Assembly: GCA_021155845.1 (NCBI GenBank) | Contig: JAJNBK010000009.1 | Span: forward strand, 1-10,646 | Direction: 5' to 3' | DNA from: Nitrososphaeraceae archaeon | GTDB lineage: Archaea > Thermoproteota > Nitrososphaeria > Nitrososphaerales > Nitrososphaeraceae | Length of the DNA: 10,646 bases | In this document: positions 5,708 through 10,646 of the stretch, piece after piece | How positions within the stretch are numbered: position 1 is the first letter of the stretch | Layout of the letters: each line of letters opens with the position of its first letter | Made by a program: the position numbers and the translations under genes | The notes under the pieces: generated by a model | Database searches by the model: none | Seen by the model: only the letters and a program-made list of their open reading frames with translations | Told to the model about the DNA's origin: nothing

Positions 5708-7429
5708 ATGTCTGAAATTCAGAATACTGTTGGCGGTTATCTAATTCAATCACTCTACGATCATGGTGTTCATCATATCTTTGGTGTGCCTGGCGATTTT
5801 GCACTTGGATTTTACCAACAGTTAAGCCAGTACAATAAACTTAAGATCATTAATACCTGTGATGAGCAAGGAGCGGGATTTGCAGCTGATGCATATGCTC
5901 GCGTTAATGGATTGGGTGTTGTATGTGTAACCTATTGTGTAGGCGGACTGAAGGTTGTTAATGCTACTGCCCAAGCCTTTGCTGAAAAATCTCCACTCGT
6001 AGTAATATCTGGTGCACCAGGAATAAAGGAAAGAACAAAGAGTCCATTTCTTCATCATAAAGTTCAAGACTATAATACTCAACAGAGGATCTTTGAACAC
6101 GTAACTATTGATTCCGTTCTGTTAAATAATCCAACTACTGCTGCAAAAGATATTAATCAAGTATTGTCCTCAGCCATCAGATACAAAAGACCAGTATATA
6201 TCGAGTTACCACGGGACATGGTGTCAGCGCCAATATACATTCAGCAGTTTTTTAAGGATTTCAAGACGGTATCTCAATCATATCCTGAAACTACCAAATT
6301 AGTAGAAGAACAGGAGTATGGAACAGACATGCATTCTATGCAGGAAGCACTATCAGAAGCAACAACAATGATAAATTCTTCAAAGAAACCTGTCATAATT
6401 GCAGGAGTAGAGATACATCGCTTTGGATTACAAGGTGTATTACTCCGATTAATTGACAAAACAAATATTCCTGTTGTAGCGACGGTATTAAGTAAATCAG
6501 TAGTTAGTGAGGATCACCCCTATTATCTTGGAGTATACGAAGGAGCTATGGGATATGAATCAGTTAGGAAATATGTTGAATCTAGTGATTGTTTGATTTT
6601 ACTTGGTGCTCTAATGACAGATATTAATTTTGGTATATCTCCTACACCGATAGAACAATCTAGAAGTATCTATGTAACTAGCGAAAAATTATCAATTAAA
6701 CACCATATATTTGAGAATGTCCCTTTACAAGATTTTCTTAATGGTCTGATAGAGGCACCCTTGAAAAAGAGAGAATTTATCATGAGCATTCAAAAACGGC
6801 ATAATAATAGTCATAATGCTCAGGATAAGAGGTATTTCTTACTTTCAAAAGATAAGAAAATAACTGTAAAGCATTTGTTTAAACGTCTTAACTTCTCTAT
6901 AACCAATAATACAATTGTCATAGCAGATGTTGGTGACTCTTTGTTTGGAGCTCTTGATTTAACGATCCATGGCCAGACAGAGTTTTTATCTCCTGCCTAC
7001 TATCTTTCAATGGGCTTTGCTGTTCCCGCAGCTATTGGAGCTCAGCTAGCTAGTCCAAAACTTCGTCCTATTGTAATAGTTGGAGATGGTGCTTTTCAGA
7101 TGACTGGCATGGAATTATCAACAATTGCTAGGTTTAAATTAAATCCAATTGTGATTGTGCTAAATAATGGAGGGTACGGTACAGAGCGTCCTATGCTTGA
7201 TGGCCCATTCAATGATATATTACCTTGGAATTATAGTCGTGTTACTGAGATAATAGGCCATGGTAAAGGTTTTGTTATAGAAACAGAAGATCAATTGGAA
7301 GAAGCAATCTCTGCTGCTGAACATATTTATTCTCGAGAGTTCTGTATACTAGATGTACGCCTAGACATTTATGATGGATCACCAGCGTTACAACGACTTA
7401 CAGAAGTATTAGGCAAGAAAGTACATTAG
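5708..7429 (+). CDS. thiamine-diphosphate 2-keto-acid decarboxylase (pyruvate/indolepyruvate decarboxylase type)
   Basis: This 573-residue protein has the three-domain layout and length of the decarboxylase branch of ThDP enzymes, which convert pyruvate, indole-3-pyruvate or phenylpyruvate to aldehydes and CO2. The key residues are present: GVPGD with D30; catalytic Glu E53 in TCDEQGAGFAADAYAR; the paired histidines H116-H117 (FLHHKV) that mark this branch; the ThDP/Mg motif from GDGAF (459-463) to NN (486-487); and the second catalytic glutamate in GYGTERP (E493). The continuation GPFNDILPWNYS resembles bacterial indole- and phenylpyruvate decarboxylases more than acetolactate synthase. Substrate is undetermined. 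It is rather divergent in the middle domain (about 200-370). The gene is monocistronic; neighbours give no pathway. ATG 5708 is preceded by TTTTATTACA at about 5674-5683, a possible TATA box. Confidence 0.85.
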   Translation: MSEIQNTVGGYLIQSLYDHGVHHIFGVPGDFALGFYQQLSQYNKLKIINTCDEQGAGFAADAYARVNGLGVVCVTYCVGGLKVVNATAQAFAEKSPLVVISGAPGIKERTKSPFLHHKVQDYNTQQRIFEHVTIDSVLLNNPTTAAKDINQVLSSAIRYKRPVYIELPRDMVSAPIYIQQFFKDFKTVSQSYPETTKLVEEQEYGTDMHSMQEALSEATTMINSSKKPVIIAGVEIHRFGLQGVLLRLIDKTNIPVVATVLSKSVVSEDHPYYLGVYEGAMGYESVRKYVESSDCLILLGALMTDINFGISPTPIEQSRSIYVTSEKLSIKHHIFENVPLQDFLNGLIEAPLKKREFIMSIQKRHNNSHNAQDKRYFLLSKDKKITVKHLFKRLNFSITNNTIVIADVGDSLFGALDLTIHGQTEFLSPAYYLSMGFAVPAAIGAQLASPKLRPIVIVGDGAFQMTGMELSTIARFKLNPIVIVLNNGGYGTERPMLDGPFNDILPWNYSRVTEIIGHGKGFVIETEDQLEEAISAAEHIYSREFCILDVRLDIYDGSPALQRLTEVLGKKVH

Positions 7430-7734
7430 CTCTAATTGTGACTGCATAACTCTGTACCTTGCTTCTGTTCTATGTATACTAGATTGTAGCGCAATTGTTA
7501 TAGCCGCTTGTTCTTTGAATATAATGCAACTGTTCATTAAATGTTTGGGATCGAATTAAAATTGATATGGGCCCAGAGGGATGTGAAACAAATTTGACAT
7601 GAATTTATGACCCAGAATATATCTAAGTTTTATTTCTAATAGTGTCATTCTAAGTTTGCTGATGATTTGCATTAGTATTGACGTTAATGACTTCAAGTTC
7701 AAAGACGAACTTAAACCAGCGGTGTGAAATTATA
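7430..7734. other. intergenic, nothing recognised
   Basis: AT-rich DNA after the decarboxylase. I see no recognisable gene, RNA or strong repeat. A 38-codon minus-strand frame with two possible starts (about 7540-7660) has no motif. CTTAAAC around 7710-7716 is a possible TATA box for the zinc-ribbon remnant that follows. Confidence 0.4.
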
Positions 7735-8034
7735 ATGGCTAACAAGAATATGTTCATAGGTTACGATGATGATTTGTAGTTTAACAAGCCATACAGATGT
7801 CCTTATTGCTTTTCTCATGGCATTATAAAATACAATGTAATCCTACCCAATTATGAATACACTCCTCTATATCCAGTAGGGGAAAAGAATACGGAATACC
7901 GTTATTACGATGTTCGGGAGTCGATGAAGCTGCCGGATAGTTTTCCAATAACACCAATACAATGGAATCGCATTGTTTATTGTCCATTTTGTAATTGGAT
8001 GGCTACACTAAAGCCAAATAAACAAATAAATTAA
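7735..8034 (+). pseudogene. zinc-ribbon protein gene with an early in-frame TAG
   Basis: From ATG 7735 the frame gives MANKNMFIGYDDDL, then TAG (7777-7779, codon 15), then 84 uninterrupted codons to TAA 8032-8034. The second part starts FNKPYRCPYCFSHG and ends VYCPFCNWMATLKPN: two CxxC pairs about 50 residues apart, expected to bind one zinc ion. No ATG, GTG or TTG occurs between the TAG and the first CxxC, so the zinc site cannot be made without reading through the stop. The TATA-like CTTAAAC about 20 bases upstream supports ATG 7735 as the original start. I do not recognise the family. Likely a recently inactivated gene; a consensus error is the main alternative. Confidence 0.55.
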
Positions 8035-8102
8035 TGCTAAGATGTAATAATTGTACTCGCCTGATATTTGCAGCACAAAGCTATCACAACAAAAGTTTTT
8101 GA
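8034..8102 (+). CDS. 22-residue CxxC peptide overlapping the previous stop (doubtful)
   Basis: ATG 8034-8036 overlaps the preceding TAA by one base (TAATG), the arrangement of translational coupling. It encodes MLRCNNCTRLIFAAQSYH plus four residues. CNNC could be half of a zinc site, so this may be a displaced C-terminal part of the zinc-ribbon gene next to it, or chance. Too short to be sure. Confidence 0.2.
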   Translation: MLRCNNCTRLIFAAQSYHNKSF

Positions 8103-8566
8103 TGTTACCAAACTATCAATTTAGCCATCATCATACTTTGTATTAAAAGAAGCAATTACTTGGCAATTGATAGAGTTATCTATTTCATTCTGATGTTCAT
8201 TTCCTTCACTCATTCTATATGAGATATAATGCGATTATAATATTATGTCAGATGTACTATGCTACTACTACTACTACTACCCCCTACCACATATGTATCA
8301 CTTATCTCCTTTCTGTCTGCAGTTATTACAAGGAAATATGTCTTGATTATACTCATCTAAGTTGAAATCATCATTTCTCCTCTTCCAATAGATATTAGGG
8401 TAGCGGCTGTAATTGTTAATGTTGTTTCTATACTGCCTATATACTGTTTGTAACCGTTAATGTAATAGAGTTTCTTTATAATTACTCTTGTACTTGATAA
8501 TTTTGCAACTATTATTAGTAGCTTTAATCAGATTATACTGCTCGTTTTAATGTTACATTCTCTAAA
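8103..8566. other. intergenic stretch with a CTA microsatellite and one open remnant frame
   Basis: No intact gene is visible. 8262-8280 is a run of six CTA units. On the minus strand 8456-8298 is an open frame of 52 codons with no canonical start. Its product is hydrophilic, rich in Asn, Tyr and Arg, and ends IFPCNNCRQKGDK; this may be a gene remnant. Close to TFB, GATTATACTG (8529-8538) is centred about 33 bases before its ATG and is the best TATA candidate. Confidence 0.35.
8262..8280. repeat. CTA trinucleotide microsatellite
   Basis: Six uninterrupted CTA units plus one base, followed by a C-rich CCCCCTACC. It lies in non-coding DNA upstream of TFB and is a likely slippage site. Confidence 0.7.
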
Positions 8567-9496
8567 ATGCGAACTTCAATCATATGTTCAACTTGCAATA
8601 GTGATCAGACTTCGGTTACAGATCCAGAATCTGGCGAAATCATTTGCAGGAATTGTGGTATGGTAATATTAGATAATATTCAGGAGACTCGTCCAGAATG
8701 GCGTAGCTTTACTACTACTGATGAAGTAAACAATAACAGAAGAAGTAGAACAGGAATGCCTACCTCTCTAGCTAGACACGACAGAGGACTTGCTACAATG
8801 GTTGGAAGTGAAGATAAAGATGCTAGTGGACGTAAAATAGATGCGGCTATGCGTTTTACAATGAATAGATTAAGGACATGGGACTTTAGAACAAAAGCTC
8901 ATACTTCTACTGAAAGAAATTTTATACAAGCCTTTAGTGAACTTGACAGACTAAAGGATAAACTTGGATTGCCGGATTCAGTAATAGAAAAGACTGCTTA
9001 TATATATAGAAAAGTTCATGAAAGAGGATTAGTACGTGGAAGATCGATATCTGCAACGTTAGCTGCAGCTCTCTACATAGCATGCAGAGAAATGGGATTT
9101 CCAAGAATATTAAAAGACATTACTGCAATTAGCAATATCAGACATAGACACATAGCAAAAGCATATAGACTGTTGATCATGGAACTTGATCTTAAAATTC
9201 CATTGATAGATCCAATAAAATGTATTATCAGAATTGCAAACAATGCAAAGATAAGCGAGAAGACAAAGCGTCTAGCAATAGATATTATGCATGATATCAT
9301 TAAAAGCGGTATATCTGCTGGAAAAGATCCTATGGCACTTGCAGCAGCAGTACTTTACTTGTCCTGTCTTAAAACAGACGAAAATAAGATACAGAGATAT
9401 ATTGCAGATGCAGCCGGAGTAACAGACGTGACACTTAGAAATAGGTATAAGAATATCATAAACCATCTCTATATACCATCTAACTATAATGAATAA
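8567..9496 (+). CDS. tfb: transcription initiation factor B (TFB)
   Basis: TFB bridges TBP on the TATA box and RNA polymerase, and reads the BRE element. The 309 residues match the family's usual length. An N-terminal zinc ribbon uses C7, C10, C27 and C30 (CSTC ... CRNC). The B-reader follows with RPEWRSF (42-48). A linker of about residues 49-110 leads into two cyclin repeats, about 115-205 and 212-302. The first contains GRSISATLAAALYIACRE (158-175). The second contains the GKDPMALAAAVLYLSCL block (252-268) and the helix-turn-helix IADAAGVTDVTLRNRYKNI (279-297) that contacts BRE. Nothing essential is missing. Archaea of this kind often carry several TFB paralogues, so this may be an alternative factor; one window cannot tell. 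It converges with a small minus-strand frame 25 bases beyond its stop. Confidence 0.95.
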   Translation: MRTSIICSTCNSDQTSVTDPESGEIICRNCGMVILDNIQETRPEWRSFTTTDEVNNNRRSRTGMPTSLARHDRGLATMVGSEDKDASGRKIDAAMRFTMNRLRTWDFRTKAHTSTERNFIQAFSELDRLKDKLGLPDSVIEKTAYIYRKVHERGLVRGRSISATLAAALYIACREMGFPRILKDITAISNIRHRHIAKAYRLLIMELDLKIPLIDPIKCIIRIANNAKISEKTKRLAIDIMHDIIKSGISAGKDPMALAAAVLYLSCLKTDENKIQRYIADAAGVTDVTLRNRYKNIINHLYIPSNYNE

Positions 9497-9520
9497 CTGA
9501 TTGCCATGATATAAACTCGA

Positions 9521-9691
9521 TTACATCTTCTTCTTACTTTCTTCTCTTCTCATTTCAAATTCTTTAGGTCTACCTTTGCAGAGAATATATCTGTCAACTT
9601 GACTAGATGAAGTACTGTCCATTTAATCCCATTCTTCTTCTGACTGCTGCTCTACAACCCAACGTTCTTCGTCCGTCTTAGCTGTCGTCAT
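9521..9691 (-). pseudogene. small charged protein, frame split by TAA (or two tiny genes)
   Basis: From ATG 9691 the frame encodes MTTAKTDEERWVVEQQSEEEWD (22 residues) and stops at TAA 9625-9623. In the same frame ATG 9622 follows at once and encodes 33 residues, including QVDRYILCKGRPKEFE and a lysine-rich end, to TAA 9523-9521. Both halves have the same charged, coding-like composition, so this looks like one protein of about 56 residues interrupted by a single stop. Two translationally adjacent mini-genes are possible because TAA and ATG abut. I recognise no family. GATATAGTA around 9734-9742 (minus reading) is a possible TATA box. Confidence 0.35.
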
Positions 9692-9841
9692 TTGATTACT
9701 TTCTCTACTTCTGCTGCTGCTACTGTCAAGACAATACTATATCCCACTTCTCTAGAGTAATTTACTGGTTAATCTAATACTTTTGTTCTACACTATTCTG
9801 ATAGCTCAAATATTTATTTCTCAACACTCAACAAAACGCGA

Positions 9842-9946
9842 TTATGCTGTTCCAACATGTTCCTTGTTAGCATGCTGCTGAAGCTCTTGTTGAGAGCTAA
9901 ATACCATTCCACATTCTTCGCATTTGAATTGGTTTTCAGATGACAA
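9842..9946 (-). CDS. 34-residue C2H2 zinc-finger protein
   Basis: From TTG 9946 the product is MSSENQFKCEECGMVFSSQQ followed by ELQQHANKEHVGTA. It contains a textbook C2H2 finger, C-x2-C-x12-H-x4-H, with F before the first Cys and hydrophobic residues at the usual core positions. The finger is nearly the whole protein. A strong TATA box (AATTTATAAATT, 9972-9983) is centred 31 bases before the TTG, so a transcript would start within a few bases of it and be leaderless. An overlapping longer frame on the same strand destroys the finger and is a shadow. A single finger binds DNA weakly, so the role may be protein or RNA contact; this is inference. Confidence 0.6.
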   Translation of the reverse strand: MSSENQFKCEECGMVFSSQQELQQHANKEHVGTA

Positions 9947-9971
9947 TACAATTTATCTCTCTCATACATAC

Positions 9972-9983
9972 AATTTATAAATT
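9972..9983 (-). promoter_or_regulatory. TATA box of the C2H2 zinc-finger gene
   Basis: AATTTATAAATT is a perfect 12-bp palindrome whose core TTTATAAA is the archaeal consensus. It lies about 31 bases ahead of TTG 9946, predicting a transcript that begins at about 9946-9952. Confidence 0.6.
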
Positions 9984-10026
9984 CCATAAAATTACTCAGG
10001 ACCATTTTACTTGCTTACTTCTGCTA

Positions 10027-10547
10027 TTATTGTCTATCTTGAATTTTCGAATAAGAAGTTCCAACAAGCCATGCTATACATTCATCAGTGTTCATCAACA
10101 ATACACCTATATTTTCTAACTCTTGTAATCCTATATTGTAGATAAGCGATGTAGCATCTTTGGCCAAAATAATTCTGAAATCTCGTTCACTTGCTTCATA
10201 GATGGTTGTTCTAGGACAGTTAGGAAAGTTACATCCAATTATCCATTCCATAGTTCCAATTTGCTGAAGATGACCAGAAAGCAATAGACTTGAATCCAAT
10301 CTAATAGCAGGCGAGGGTTTGAGTTCATCCATCAACTCAGCACCATCACTTCCAGGAATAACCACTTGCTTTCCATTCTCAATAGCTCGTCTGCGACATC
10401 TCTATAGACATGAACTAAGCGCTGAATGTATTGTACAGCCTGCAATGTACCTGGTATTTCAGCTGTAGCACCCATTAGAGTAAAATCACGCTGAACATCA
10501 ATAATAAGCAGAGCAGAATGTTCCCTGTCAGGAGTAATGTAGTCATT
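10027..10547 (-). pseudogene. isochorismatase-like cysteine hydrolase, with two internal deletions
   Basis: The gene starts at ATG 10547 (MNDYITPDREHSALLIIDVQ), with the family's first-strand Asp in LLIIDVQRDF. Frame 1 remains homologous up to about HVYR (10400). Homology then resumes in another frame with CRRRAIENGKQVVIPGSDGA and continues to TAA 10027. Relatives have about 10-15 residues in between, so a deletion of non-multiple-of-three length caused a frameshift. A second, in-frame gap joins EWII directly to GCNFPNCPRTT (near 10236). Relatives carry about 30 residues there, including the KPRWGAF-type segment with the catalytic Lys. The nucleophile region NFPNCPRTTIYEASERDF is intact. With Lys lost and the frame broken, the enzyme cannot be active. 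An upstream in-frame ATG (10607) adds 20 non-family residues, so I reject it. Confidence 0.7.
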
Positions 10548-10560
10548 CATGATGATATTT

Positions 10561-10577
10561 TTATGTATTGTACATAA
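10561..10577. promoter_or_regulatory. inverted repeat TTATGTA-3-TACATAA upstream of the isochorismatase-like gene
   Basis: Two perfect 7-base arms separated by TTG, 14-30 bases before ATG 10547. They cover the place where the TATA box and transcription start should be, so a bound dimer would block or position TBP/TFB. Confidence 0.4.
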
Positions 10578-10581
10578 TATG

Positions 10582-10598
10582 AAGATATAATATATCTT
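10582..10598. promoter_or_regulatory. second inverted repeat AAGATATA-A-TATATCTT
   Basis: Two perfect 8-base arms around one central A. Its centre (10590) is 21 bases, two helical turns, from the centre of the neighbouring repeat (10569), which would put both on one face of the DNA. The site is pure AT except for one G and one C, so chance remains possible. Confidence 0.35.
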
Positions 10599-10646
10599 AT
10601 ATGTCATAAAAGTTAGAATCTAATAATGTTGTACTGAATGATGCGT

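Noticed and set aside
7540..7660. 38-codon minus-strand frame after the decarboxylase
   Set aside because: No motif, no clear promoter and a length expected by chance.
7655..7720. C/D-box small RNA suggested by TGATGA near 7660
   Set aside because: No convincing D box (CTGA) at the required distance and no terminal stem.
3850..7779. Stop-codon recoding (pyrrolysine or selenocysteine)
   Set aside because: TAG, TAA and TGA all occur, each at unrelated positions, and no pyl genes or SECIS-like element is visible. Decay or sequence error is simpler.
9814..10005. 63-codon minus-strand frame
   Set aside because: It overlaps the C2H2 finger in a different phase and would destroy it; it has no recognisable motif.

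Overview
The window is AT-rich archaeal DNA. The firmest marker is a complete transcription factor B (TFB) at 8567-9496. Several genes also have an archaeal TATA element about 25-30 bases upstream of the first codon, the arrangement of leaderless transcripts. Small CxxC zinc proteins, a secreted protein with a G-x-G...DGQ...W motif and the low GC content suggest a soil ammonia-oxidising archaeon (Nitrososphaeria, perhaps near Nitrosocosmicus). That placement is inference from general knowledge and was not tested by any search.

Layout. 1-374 (minus): start of a secreted protein that runs off the left edge. 538-599: possible structured RNA or hairpin. 627-1184 (plus): OsmC-family protein. 1359-1565 (plus): small zinc-ribbon protein. 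1679-1696: perfect 18-bp palindrome ahead of a GNAT acetyltransferase (1796-2458, plus). 2631-3575 (minus): TauE/SafE-type permease, divergent from a broken SnoaL/ester-cyclase gene (3712-4011, plus) that ends at a hairpin terminator. 4153-4878 (minus): multi-helix membrane protein whose reading frame continues upstream through another helix without a canonical start. 5124-5594 (minus): broken gene for an anchored surface protein. 5708-7429 (plus): complete thiamine-diphosphate 2-keto-acid decarboxylase. 7735-8034 (plus): zinc-ribbon gene with an early in-frame stop. 8567-9496 (plus): TFB. 9521-9691 (minus): small split reading frame. 9842-9946 (minus): 34-residue C2H2 zinc finger. 10027-10547 (minus): isochorismatase-family gene with two internal deletions.

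The genes are mostly single transcription units on alternating strands, with their own TATA elements and T-rich or hairpin ends. I see no operon or shared pathway. The long metabolic and information-processing genes are intact. Four lineages of accessory genes are interrupted (by TAG, by TAA plus TGA, by TAG, and by deletions with a frameshift), and a fifth short frame is split by TAA. The window is therefore best read as an accessory region undergoing gene decay. Consensus or assembly error must be excluded first. I found no convincing new defence or mobile system, CRISPR array, tRNA or rRNA.
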